This document shows, one piece after another, positions 1 to 6,667 of a DNA stretch of 11,718 bases (positions are counted from its first letter, which is position 1; each line of letters begins with the position of its first letter). The stretch lies in assembly GCF_021044795.1 (NCBI RefSeq), contig NZ_JAJNOP010000048.1; one strand, written 5' to 3'. The translations under genes and the position numbers were made by a program. The stretch comes from Acidaminococcus hominis. Its GTDB lineage: Bacteria; Bacillota; Negativicutes; Acidaminococcales; Acidaminococcaceae. A model generated the notes under the pieces. It did no database searches. It had not been told where the DNA came from and worked only from the letters and a program-made list of their open reading frames with translations.

Positions 1-105
1 CTTGCATCTCGTAAATTAGTACGACTCGTTTTTGGTTTGCTGGTCAAAAACCAACTGTACGCCGGCGGAAAGTTGAACGCCGAACAGAATAACGATTTCA
101 AATAG
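1..105 (+). CDS. C-terminal end of a transposase, probably IS110 family (partial)
   Basis: Frame 1 is open from the first base to TAG at 103-105 and gives 34 residues beginning LASRKLVRLVFGLLVKNQLY. The pattern A-x-RKLVRLVF-x-LL-x-NxxY resembles the extreme C-terminus of IS110/IS116/IS902 transposases (Transposase_20 region), where a basic helix ARKLxRxIFxLL is followed by a short tail. Those enzymes are DEDD-type recombinases that move IS110 elements under bridge-RNA guidance. The catalytic parts lie outside the window, so activity cannot be judged. A terminator follows directly. The family call rests on a short stretch; another transposase family remains possible. Confidence 0.55.
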   Translation, partial: LASRKLVRLVFGLLVKNQLYAGGKLNAEQNNDFK

Positions 106-130
106 CACCCGTTTTTTTTGAAGCAACATC

Positions 131-158
131 GGGTGCAGGTGAAGTGCGCCCTTTTTTT
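131..158 (+). terminator. intrinsic terminator after the transposase gene
   Basis: GGGTGC (131-136) pairs with GCGCCC (146-151) around a 9-nt loop and is followed by seven T (152-158). An alternative stem exists: GCACCCG (105-111) can pair with CGGGTGC (130-136), using the same bases and therefore excluding the terminator stem. It lies 26 bases after the transposase stop. Confidence 0.75.
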
Positions 159-192
159 GATTAATACATAGAATATCTTAAAAAAAATATGC

Positions 193-218
193 TTGACATA
201 TTACCAGAATGCTATACC
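193..218 (+). promoter_or_regulatory. possible promoter of the LuxR-type gene
   Basis: A perfect -35 box TTGACA (193-198) is followed by TATACC (213-218) with a short 14-bp spacer. No better -10 is seen at 16-18 bp, so the promoter may be weak or activator-dependent. It lies between the upstream terminator and the start at 278. Confidence 0.35.
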
Positions 219-277
219 ATCGTATATACCCCGCTGGCCCCGCCAGCCCACCTTGACCCCGAAAGAAGGAACCTGCC

Positions 278-2533
278 ATGACACCACTTGAAGAAGACCT
301 GCTCCACCTGGGGCAGGAAATCCTTCACGCCTATATTGAAAACGCTGACATAGAACCCCTCTTGGCCCACCTGGCCCCCGACATCATCTGGATGGGCGCC
401 GGCCGGGAAATGCTGGCCCAGGGCCGGGACGCCGTCACCGAAATCTTCCGCAAAGGCAAAGACCAGCTGGTCCCCTGCGCCATCAGCGAAGAAGAAACCC
501 TGGTCCACCAGCTTTGCGAAAACCTCTGGCTGGTCCAGCTCTGCTCCCTGGAAGAAACCCTCCCCACCTATAAAATGTACCTCCAGGGCTACCAGCGCTG
601 CGCCTTCTGCTTCCGCAAGAACCTAGAAGGCCAGTGGGAAATCGCCTACCTGAACCACTCCATGGCCTACGAAGCCCTGAAAGACACCGAACTCTTTGCC
701 ATCGGCAAAGGCATCCGCAACTTCCGCAGACTCAAAACCGCCGACCTGGCCCTGTTCACCAACCGGGACAAAGCCGTCCTCTACCAATTCATCGACCAAT
801 TCTACCTCCCCCTGCCCGAAGAAGAAAAACGCGTATGCCTGGGCCTCTCCCTGTTCCCCCAGTTTTCCAAAGGCCACGCCGAATACCTGTGCGCCCACGC
901 CCCCGCCCTGCGCCACCTGGAAGAACAATGGGAACGGAACCCCTTCCTGGTGTATGAACCCGCCGAAGGCGCCTACACCATCCACCCCGTATTCCGGGAA
1001 TACCTCCAGGGCAAATTCCACATCGAAACCTGGAACTGGCAAAAGAAAGCCTATATCCGCGCCGCCCGCTGGCAGCGCCACCAAAAGAAACTCCCCGAAG
1101 CCCTCCAGCTGGCCCTGGAAGGCCGCGCCTTCCCCCTGGCCCTGCGCCTGATCCACGAAGGCGGCCTCACCCTTTTAAACGGCCTCCAGCCCTCCAGCCT
1201 GATTCAGCTGCTCCACGAATCCACACCCCTGGAAAAAGTCCGCCGGTTCTCCAGCTGCACCCTCCTGCTCCTGGCCCTGAACCTATTGGCCTCCCCCCAG
1301 TCCGCCCGAGAAGAACGCGACATCTTCCTGTCCCAGCTCCCCGCAGATTGGGAACCCACCGATGAAGACACCGCCCAAATCCTCTTCCTCCAGGCCCTGG
1401 ACAGCGTCCCCGACCTGGACGCCATGCTCCCCGCCCTTCGCCGGGTCCACCACTGGTGCCTGGAAAAAGGCGTCCACCTGAGCCGGGACTACTTCCAGGG
1501 CATCCACCGCGGCATCACCGGACCCCTGTCCCTGTACTACCGGAACCAAGGCCAACTGGAGAAAAACGTAGACCAGCTAAAAGAAATCTACGCCATCTGC
1601 GGCCAATGCATCGAAGGCTGCAGCGGCCCCCTGTGGCAAGCCACCGCCGACGCCGAAAAAGCCTACCTCCAGGGCAATTTGGAAATCGCCGAAGAACTCC
1701 TCCTCAGCTTTTTCGAAGTCCCCTTCCAGACCCTGGACCAACAGCAGCACGCCCTCCTGGCCCTGTACCTGTACCCCAGAATCGTCCTCCTCAAAAACGA
1801 ACCCGTAAAATTCCGCCGCTGGAAAGCCTACTTCCACAGACTCCAGGAAAAAGTCACCGATCCCCTGACCCGCACCGACCTGGAACTCTCCTCCATCTTC
1901 ATCTCCGGCATGTTAGAACAACCCGGAGCCCATATGAGCAAAGCCCTGGAACGCCTGAACAACCTCCCCGAATACCCCTCCCTCCAGAGCTTCCGCCAGT
2001 CCGTCCGGCATAGAATCCAGCTGGCTCTGCGCAAATACAACCTCCTCCTACTCACCACCCAGCACCGCGATACCCTGCCCCAAAGAGAATCCTCCCAGCT
2101 TTGCCGCTGCTACGACGCCATCACCCGATCCGCCGCCCTGGAACATACCGGCCAAGCCGACAAAGCCGAAGAACTCCTCGCCACCGCACTAGATGAAGCC
2201 ATCCCCGATAACCTGACCCTCCCCTTTGTAGAACACACCACCCTGTTAAAACCCATCATGGACCGCCTGGCCCCCAGAACCAAATACAACACCTTCATCA
2301 AACACCTGAAATCCTATACCCTCGTCCCCGTCACCGACCCCACAGTAGAAGAAAACAAGCTGAATCCCCGCGACCTCCTGATCATCCAACGCGTCAAAGA
2401 AGGCCGCACCAATAAAGAAATCGCCGAAGAATTAAATGTTGCCGAAATCACCGTCAAAAAACAACTCAGCAGCCTGTACCAAAGATATAAGGTACATAAC
2501 AGAAACCAACTCCTGTTGGCCCTGGACCAGTAA
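278..2533 (+). CDS. LuxR-family transcriptional regulator with NTF2/SnoaL-like N-terminus and MalT-like helical repeats
   Basis: This 751-residue protein is a probable cytoplasmic DNA-binding regulator. Residues 695-751 form a LuxR/GerE helix-turn-helix with GRTNKEIAEELNVAEITVKK and the following SLYQRYKVHNRNQL helix. Residues about 1-135 look like an NTF2/SnoaL fold, with the I-x-PLLAHLAPDIIWMGAG start and G-x-AVTEIF. Residues about 160-250 resemble the winged-helix part of MalT-type proteins (LSLFPQFSKGHAEYLC, NPFLVYEP, IHPVFREYLQGKF). Residues about 255-640 are helical, TPR-like. No Walker A motif is visible, so the STAND ATPase usual in MalT relatives is missing. The start is set by AGAAGGA at 264-270, 7 bases before ATG. 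Codons end overwhelmingly in C. It is monocistronic, with terminators on both sides. The ligand and targets are unknown. Confidence 0.85.
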   Translation: MTPLEEDLLHLGQEILHAYIENADIEPLLAHLAPDIIWMGAGREMLAQGRDAVTEIFRKGKDQLVPCAISEEETLVHQLCENLWLVQLCSLEETLPTYKMYLQGYQRCAFCFRKNLEGQWEIAYLNHSMAYEALKDTELFAIGKGIRNFRRLKTADLALFTNRDKAVLYQFIDQFYLPLPEEEKRVCLGLSLFPQFSKGHAEYLCAHAPALRHLEEQWERNPFLVYEPAEGAYTIHPVFREYLQGKFHIETWNWQKKAYIRAARWQRHQKKLPEALQLALEGRAFPLALRLIHEGGLTLLNGLQPSSLIQLLHESTPLEKVRRFSSCTLLLLALNLLASPQSAREERDIFLSQLPADWEPTDEDTAQILFLQALDSVPDLDAMLPALRRVHHWCLEKGVHLSRDYFQGIHRGITGPLSLYYRNQGQLEKNVDQLKEIYAICGQCIEGCSGPLWQATADAEKAYLQGNLEIAEELLLSFFEVPFQTLDQQQHALLALYLYPRIVLLKNEPVKFRRWKAYFHRLQEKVTDPLTRTDLELSSIFISGMLEQPGAHMSKALERLNNLPEYPSLQSFRQSVRHRIQLALRKYNLLLLTTQHRDTLPQRESSQLCRCYDAITRSAALEHTGQADKAEELLATALDEAIPDNLTLPFVEHTTLLKPIMDRLAPRTKYNTFIKHLKSYTLVPVTDPTVEENKLNPRDLLIIQRVKEGRTNKEIAEELNVAEITVKKQLSSLYQRYKVHNRNQLLLALDQ

Positions 2534-2550
2534 GAACCAACCTAAAAAGG

Positions 2551-2592
2551 AAAAAAGGCAACCATCTTGTAAAAAAGATGATTGCCTTTTTT
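2551..2592 (+). terminator. terminator of the LuxR-type gene, probably bidirectional
   Basis: Arms 2551-2568 and 2575-2592 pair over 18 positions with one C-A mismatch and a 6-nt loop. The arm starts with six A and ends with six T, so it can terminate transcription on both strands. It begins 17 bases after the stop codon. Confidence 0.92.
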
Positions 2593-2630
2593 GATGTAAA
2601 AAGACAAGACGCCCAGAGGTCCGGCCAGCA

Positions 2631-2827
2631 CTACACCCCCTGGACCGCACGACCAAAAACCAAGGGTACAGAGTTTTCTACAGCAAAAAAATTGCCTGCG
2701 GCAATTTTTCTGTAGTTGAGCTACCTAACGGTCCGCACTAGCCCCAAATGGGGACGAGCTTTCCCCTTGGGGAAAGTGGCACCACAGGTGCCGATAGAGG
2801 AACCCCAGCGGTTCCACCCAGGTTTTA
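2631..2827. repeat. long repeat module, copy 1 (partner at 5582-5778)
   Basis: The module shares ACCGCA-GACCAAA, GTTTTCTACAGC, GAGCTACCTAACGGTCCGCA, the TTTCCCCTTGGGGAAA hairpin and a GGCACC/GGTGCC hairpin with copy 2. In this copy CTACAG (2678-2683) pairs with CTGTAG (2710-2715), and inside it AAAAATTGCC (2687-2696) pairs with GGCAATTTTT (2700-2709). That gives a strong 16-bp hairpin, which is eroded in copy 2. Confidence 0.9.
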
Positions 2828-2989
2828 GCGGCCCCCGGCCGCTTTGCCTTCTCCGCACAACAGCAGTCCCAGGCGGGAAAGGTCGGCATTGCCTCCAGCA
2901 ATGCCGAGTTGGGGCAACTACCTACATTCTTGCACTAGCCCCATTCCGCACACGACCAGTAGTGGCCTAGAAGGCCTTCTGCAAACGTT

Positions 2990-3111
2990 GCGGTCACGTC
3001 CAAATATCTTTACAATTTGTTCAAAAGATATTTGGAATACGTGACCCATGTGATAGCTGCCCAGGAATTGAGCCCGTAGGGCGAAAATGACTGGCTAGCA
3101 GCGAACCACTG
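2990..3111. repeat. structured nested element, copy 1 (type a)
   Basis: The 5' hairpin has GTCACGT (2993-2999) plus a 12-nt arm (3000-3011), pairing with 3024-3035 and ACGTGAC (3039-3045); AAT (3036-3038) bulges on the 3' side. The linker is CCATGTGATA. The second structure pairs GCTGC+CCAG (3056-3064) with CTGG (3091-3094), a CTA bulge and GCAGC (3098-3102). An internal loop of 7 and 8 nt encloses GCCC-GTA-GGGC (3072-3082). The element ends with GAACCACTG (3103-3111). It splits the hairpin formed by CTTCTGCAAACGT and GTAGGAAG of its host module. Confidence 0.85.
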
Positions 3112-3157
3112 TAGGAAGTGTCGCCGTATGGCGACGATAGAAGTTTAATCCCAGCAT

Positions 3158-3287
3158 TTTGTTTTCTGAGCACAACGTGGTGGTAAATAGCAAGAACAAA
3201 GTACATTGCTATTGCGAATATGCTCTAGCAACTGACCTCTCACCTGTAGGGGAGATGGTGGCGCCGTGAGGCGACGGAGAGTGGATT
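3158..3287. repeat. GAGCA...TGCTC hairpin module, copy 1
   Basis: GAGCA (3168-3172) pairs with TGCTC (3221-3225). Inside it AATAGCAA (3186-3193) pairs with TTGCTATT (3206-3213). A two-hairpin module follows, with closing stem CTCTC/GAGAG and hairpin GGCGCC/GGCGAC. The second copy at 5439-5571 has the same order with a compensated base pair. Confidence 0.85.
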
Positions 3288-3645
3288 AACCAGGTTTTAC
3301 GCTTTTTATCCAAGTATTAGCGGCCCCCGGCCGCTTTGCCTTCTCCGCACAACAACATTCCAAGGCGGGGAAGGAAGCAATGCCGCAGGCATTGCAGGAT
3401 GGAGCAACTACCTACATTCCTGCACTATCCCCCCTTCAGCACAAGACCAGTGGGAATCTAGAACACTTCCTTCAAACGTGAAGGAAGTGTCGCTGTAGGC
3501 GACGATAGAAGTTCAATCCAATTGGCCCGTAGGGCCAGCCCAAAGGGCGCCCAAAGCTCTCGCCTTTAGGGGGGAGCTGTCACCGAAGGTGACTGAGCGA
3601 GGATACCCGGAAAACATTGCCTGCATTGTCCGCCGACCGCACCAA

Positions 3646-4047
3646 CTATCTTGCAATAGCCATCCACACCCCCAACACCACCACAAACACCCCTAGCCCA
3701 ATAAGCTCCTTATACGAAGGCGTATTCCCCCGGACCTCCCGCTCCACCTCAGGCCCCGCTTCCCGTTCCACCTCGGACGCCTCCTGGTACTTCACCCCCA
3801 GCCCAAAGAAAACCGCCCCAATACCACAGCACACAACCCCCAACAGCAGCAGCCGAAAATCCCCCAGCACCTGCGCCAACTGTAAAAAAATCAGCACCGT
3901 CCCCAGCCCCAAACTGGCAAACGACAGCGACTTGAACCCCCACTCCCGAGTAGAAAACGAAAAACGCCCCTGGAGCACATTCCGCCAAAAAACCCCGAAC
4001 ACCACCAGCAGCACAATAGCCAACAAACCAATAAAAAGAGGAGACAT
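3646..4047 (-). CDS. small four-helix membrane protein of unknown function
   Basis: The 133-residue product has four hydrophobic stretches: about 3-22 (LFIGLLAIVLLVVFGVFW), 40-62 (SLGLGTVLIFLQLAQVL), 65-88 (LLLLGVVCCGIGAVFFGLG) and 113-131 (IGLGVFVVVLGVWMAIA). A charged E/R-rich loop lies between helices 3 and 4. There is no clear signal peptide; the first helix can serve as an anchor. The start is the ATG at 4047-4045, because a good -10 box at 4096-4091 lies inside the longer open frame, so transcription begins downstream of the earlier ATGs. AGGAAAGGG sits about 10 bases upstream of the chosen start. No family is recognised. The stop codon touches the end of repeat array 1. The gene is divergent from the antitoxin-like gene. 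Confidence 0.65.
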   Translation of the reverse strand: MSPLFIGLLAIVLLVVFGVFWRNVLQGRFSFSTREWGFKSLSFASLGLGTVLIFLQLAQVLGDFRLLLLGVVCCGIGAVFFGLGVKYQEASEVEREAGPEVEREVRGNTPSYKELIGLGVFVVVLGVWMAIAR

Positions 4048-4090
4048 ACACCATTCACCCTTTCCTGCCCCCAAAAACACATTTTGTTCC

Positions 4091-4119
4091 ATTATAGACT
4101 CAAACCCAGCAATGTTCAA
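4091..4119 (-). promoter_or_regulatory. promoter of the membrane protein gene
   Basis: On the minus strand the -35 is TTGAAC (4119-4114) and the -10 is TATAAT (4096-4091), with a 17-bp spacer. The predicted leader is about 37 nt to the ATG at 4047. Confidence 0.7.
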
Positions 4120-4371
4120 TTTCTTTTTACCAATTCACAAAATTGTAAACCTACTATTTCCTTATAAAAATGTTACCAACCATATAAATAAGCCCTACCC
4201 CAAGGAACACCCTTGACACCATTGCATCAAATTGTTAGAATATTAAAACTAAATAGCATCAAAATCTCTATAAAACCCCTGCAAAAACACCTTTTCCAAT
4301 TTTAAGCAGAACCCATTTTAAAAGAATCAAACATGTCAAATTCTTGTATTATTATACCCATACATTTCCCC
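4120..4371. other. AT-rich divergent intergenic region
   Basis: The stretch lies between the leftward membrane gene and the rightward antitoxin-like gene. It must hold the promoter of the latter. TATTAT-like boxes occur at about 4347-4358, but no convincing -35 is seen. No gene or RNA was recognised. Confidence 0.5.
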
Positions 4372-4387
4372 AAAGGAGGCAAACCCC

Positions 4388-4555
4388 ATGCCCAAGAACC
4401 CATCCCAACCCCCGACCAAAACCGAACCCCAAACCGCCCCCCAGCTCAATAAAGAAACCCTCGCTGCCATGTTAGAAGCCAAACGCATCGCAAGAGACCC
4501 CTCCGTAAAAGGTTACCACGACGTAAACCAACTATTTGAAGACCTTCTAAAATAA
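4388..4555 (+). CDS. RelB/DinJ-like antitoxin C-terminal half, free-standing
   Basis: The product has 55 residues. Residues 21-54 (NKETLAAMLEAKRIARDP then SVKGYHDVNQLFEDLL) match the toxin-wrapping C-terminal part of RelB/DinJ antitoxins. In that family E-ETLAA-EEAERIA-DP-VKGY-D-DELF is typical. The usual ribbon-helix-helix DNA-binding half (about 45 residues) is absent, and residues 2-20 are instead Pro/Thr/Gln-rich. AAAGGAGG (4372-4379) is 8 bases before ATG, and a terminator follows, so it looks expressed rather than random. No RelE/YafQ-type toxin lies next to it. It could neutralise a toxin encoded elsewhere, or be a decayed antitoxin with a fortuitous start. Confidence 0.75.
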   Translation: MPKNPSQPPTKTEPQTAPQLNKETLAAMLEAKRIARDPSVKGYHDVNQLFEDLLK

Positions 4556-4602
4556 CACAACCAAAATACACAGCAAAACCCACTACGTGCCCGCTAAGCA
4601 CT

Positions 4603-4635
4603 AGCTCCCCTGCACCCCAGAGGAGCTTTTTATTT
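4603..4635 (+). terminator. terminator of the antitoxin-like gene
   Basis: AGCTCC (4603-4608) pairs with GGAGCT (4622-4627), with inner CTG/CAG pairing in the loop, followed by TTTTTATTT. It lies about 48 bases after the stop. Confidence 0.85.
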
Positions 4636-4639
4636 GCCC

Positions 4640-4940
4640 AAAATAAAAAGCCCCGCCTCCCCCTTAGGAAAAACAGAGCCATAAAATCATAAAAATAAGC
4701 CAACCCCAGGGGCAAAGGAATTCTCAGCATCACGCCTACTCCCATTCGGGAACCCAGCCTTACCCTTCACAAGTTGGCCTTTGTTATAGTATACCAAATC
4801 ACCACAGAAAAATATATCATCTCTGGAAAACAAATCATCCAATTCATATACTACCCGAGAAAGCGCGATTCACTCCGGCAGTTTCAGAGGAAATTGCCAA
4901 AACAAACGCCCCTCCAACAAAAAACATGATTAACCGTACC
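4640..4940. other. gene-poor intergenic stretch
   Basis: No supported gene is seen. A minus-strand open frame crosses the left part but has no ribosome binding site and runs antisense through the antitoxin-like gene. TATAGT/TATACT boxes at about 4785-4793 occur on both strands without matching -35 boxes. Confidence 0.4.
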
Positions 4941-5066
4941 CATTTGGCTTCCAGATTATATTACCCCGATTTTGACTTATGCCTCAATGCTAAACCGCTA
5001 AAGCGGATGCCTTCGGCATACATTGACCCATAAGCCAAAATCAGAACTAGAAAAATGAGCCAAATG
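4941..5066. repeat. 126-bp imperfect palindrome with two inner hairpins
   Basis: CATTTGGCT (4941-4949) is complementary to AGCCAAATG (5058-5066). The 22-base arms 4968-4989 and 5021-5042 pair with three mismatches. The centre holds two adjacent small hairpins, CCGCT-AA-AGCGG (4995-5006) and ATGCC-TTC-GGCAT (5007-5019). The shape is a long stem ending in a three-way junction. It may be a miniature inverted-repeat element or a fold-back remnant. Confidence 0.7.
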
Positions 5067-5438
5067 AAACAGGAACTAAGTATAGTTCCCACAGCCTTAA
5101 AAACAGCCCATTCCAAAATACCGGAAAACACTTTCCAATTTCCCGGACGAATGCCTCCAGGAACCAGAACACACAGCATATCAACCAATTATGATCTTTT
5201 CATCCAAGCATTTGCGGCCCTCGGCCGCATGCCTTCCACTTACCTGTTCGCTGCGTTGCGCGAACAGGAGAAGGGGAAGGAAGCAATGCTGTAGGCATTG
5301 CAGGTTGGGGTTCAAAACCAAGCATCACAGCACATCCCCCATTTAGCACACGACCAGTGGTAACCTAAGAACGCCGCTTTCAAGCGTGAAAGAGGTGTCA
5401 GCCGCTAGGCTGACGGAGAAAGTTTAACCCAAGAATTA

Positions 5439-5571
5439 TGTTTTACTTTTTGAGCACAACGTGGTGGTAAATAACAAGAACAAAGTACATTGTTATTGCA
5501 ACCATGCTCTAGAAACTGACCTCTCACCTGTAGGGGAGATGGTGGCGCCGGTAGGCGACGGAGAGTGGATT
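5439..5571. repeat. GAGCA...TGCTC hairpin module, copy 2
   Basis: Matches 3158-3287. AATAACAA (5470-5477) pairs with TTGTTATT (5490-5497). Relative to copy 1 the middle G-C pair is replaced by A-T on both arms, so pairing is kept. Confidence 0.85.
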
Positions 5572-5581
5572 CGACCCACGT

Positions 5582-5778
5582 CTACACCCGTTGACCGCAT
5601 GACCAAATAATCCGGCACAAAGTTTTCTACAGCAAAAAATTGCTTTACATTCGGAATTTTGACCTAGTTGAGCTACCTAACGGTCCGCACTAGCCCCTGA
5701 TGGGGACAAGCTTTCCCCTTGGGGAAAGTGGCACCGCAGGTACCGATAGAGGAAGCCCGAAGGGCCACCCAAGTATTT
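5582..5778. repeat. long repeat module, copy 2
   Basis: Matches 2631-2827. The TTTCCCCTTGGGGAAA hairpin is kept, but the CTACAG...CTGTAG hairpin is degraded by several changes (TTTACATTC loop, GACCTAG in place of CTGTAG). Confidence 0.85.
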
Positions 5779-5972
5779 GCGGCCCCCGGCCGCATGCCTT
5801 CCACTTACCAGTGCACTGCTTAGCGTGCACTGGTAAAGAGGAAGGTGCCGGTGGAATCACCGGCGGATGGAGTTCAAATCCAGGATGCCCAGAGGGCCAC
5901 TACCTACATTCTTGCACTAGCCCCATTTAGCACACGGCCCGTAGTGGCCTAAGAAAGCTTCCTGCAAACGTT

Positions 5973-6094
5973 GCGGTCACGTCCAAATATCTTTACAATT
6001 TGTCCAAAAGATATTTGGAATACGTGACCCATGTGATAGCTGCCCAGGAATTGAGCCCATAGGGCGAAAATGACTGGCTAGCAGCGAACCACTG
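5973..6094. repeat. structured nested element, copy 2 (type a)
   Basis: Colinear with the copy at 2990-3111 without gaps. Two differences lie in predicted loops (TTGTTC to TTGTCC in the first hairpin, GTA to ATA in the inner one). All stem bases are unchanged. It ends with GAACCACTG (6086-6094), again splitting a CTTCCTGCAAACGT...TAGGAAG hairpin. Confidence 0.85.
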
Positions 6095-6195
6095 TAGGAA
6101 GTGTCGCCGCAGGCGACGATAGAAGTTTCATCCAATTGGCCCGAAGGGCCAATACCCCATCCTGCCCAAAGGGCGCCCATAGCTCTCGCCTTTGG

Positions 6196-6314
6196 GAGTC
6201 GTATCCATTTCTCAAGGCCCCGGCCGTAGAGAAATGGAATATACGACCCCTGCGACAGCCGTCCAAGAAGCAAGCACGGCAGTGCGCAGCTGATTGGTAA
6301 ACGGCGAACCGCTG
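6196..6314. repeat. structured nested element, copy 3 (type b)
   Basis: It has the same architecture as type a with different stem sequences. GTCGTAT (6198-6204) and CCATTTCTC (6205-6213) pair with GAGAAATGG (6229-6237), an AAT bulge and ATACGAC (6241-6247). The linker is CCCTGCGACA. GCCGT+CCAA (6258-6266) pairs with TTGG (6294-6297), a TAA bulge and ACGGC (6301-6305). The 7/8-nt internal loop encloses GCAC-GGCA-GTGC (6274-6285). It ends GAACCGCTG (6306-6314) and sits in the CTCTCGCC...GAGAGGAT module. Confidence 0.85.
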
Positions 6315-6367
6315 AGAGGATTCCCTGATAACATCACCAGTAAGTCCGCAGACCGCACTAATATCCC

Positions 6368-6551
6368 AATCGCCCAGCGACTCCCCAAGTTTGCTGCACA
6401 CCCCGCTTCCCAGAGCCTGCCGGCCTGGATATATTCCGTCAAGGACAAGCACAATGCAACGCATCCTTGACCGAAAATATCCAGCCCGGCCCAATCCAGA
6501 TTAAGCGGGCTGTGGGTTCCTGAAAATCTGCAAAAAATACCTGGCGCGATT
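6368..6551. repeat. 185-bp imperfect palindrome upstream of the DUF559 gene
   Basis: The inner arms 6420-6445 and 6464-6489 pair over 26 positions with three mismatches around an 18-nt loop. Further out CCCGCTT (6402-6408) pairs with AAGCGGG (6503-6509), CACA (6397-6400) with TGTG (6511-6514), and AATCGC-CCAG (6369-6378) with CTGG-CGCGATT (6541-6551). It resembles an aged fold-back or miniature element and ends 46 bases before the promoter at 6598. Confidence 0.75.
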
Positions 6552-6597
6552 AAAATTCCCGTTCGTACCCCTATTCTTCCCGTTCCTCTCAAACCTA

Positions 6598-6626
6598 TGG
6601 ACAAGACCTTCCGTCTTCTGTACTAT
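6598..6626 (+). promoter_or_regulatory. probable promoter of the DUF559 gene
   Basis: TGGACA (6598-6603), a 17-bp spacer and TACTAT (6621-6626). TATAAA at 6632-6637 is an alternative -10 but lacks a good -35. Confidence 0.5.
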
Positions 6627-6667
6627 CAAAGTATAAATTTTCCTAATAGGACAAGGAGGCACCAACC

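Larger units (their letters stand above)
2631..3645. repeat. intergenic repeat array 1 (mosaic of palindromic modules)
   Basis: There is no credible gene in this kilobase. It is a mosaic of modules that recur at 5190-6362 and 7080-7642. In order they are a module with CTACAG and TTTCCCC hairpins (2631-2827), a GCGGCCCCCGGCCGC module (from 2828), a module carrying the long structured element (2918-3150), a GAGCA...TGCTC module (3158-3287), a second GCGGCC module (from 3320), a short form of the element-bearing module (3440-3515), and a terminal module (3553-3645). Most consist of two small hairpins with a closing stem, such as GTCGCC-GTAT-GGCGAC and GTCACC-GAA-GGTGAC. The last bases GACCGCACCAAC touch the stop codon of the next gene. 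Confidence 0.9.
5190..6362. repeat. intergenic repeat array 2 (mosaic of palindromic modules)
   Basis: The array uses the same module set as array 1 in a shifted order. It runs GCGGCCCTCGGCCGC module (from 5214), short form of the element-bearing module with GTCAGCC/GGCTGAC (about 5340-5425), GAGCA/TGCTC module (5439-5571), long module copy 2 (5582-5778), GCGGCCCCCGGCCGC module (from 5779), element-bearing module (5900-6133), then a terminal module (6181-6359) carrying a divergent element. Short open frames here are repeat-derived and have no ribosome binding sites. Confidence 0.9.

Noticed and set aside
2631..3645. CRISPR array
   Set aside because: Repeats are long, internally palindromic and differ in spacing and order. 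There are no regular spacers and no cas genes.
4446..4745. Minus-strand 99-residue frame antisense to the antitoxin-like gene
   Set aside because: No ribosome binding site, and its second half is the shadow of a better-supported gene with terminator and start signals.
4844..5188. Possible decayed minus-strand membrane protein (hydrophobic stretch FIWLIFLVLILAYGSM, then a second frame with LIMFFVGGAFVLAISS)
   Set aside because: It requires a frameshift near 4965 and runs through the palindrome. Hydrophobicity may be a by-product of the sequence, and no family is recognised.
5700..6604. Several open frames of 75-140 residues within array 2 and the palindrome
   Set aside because: They are made of repeat modules, lack ribosome binding sites and change frame between copies of the same module.
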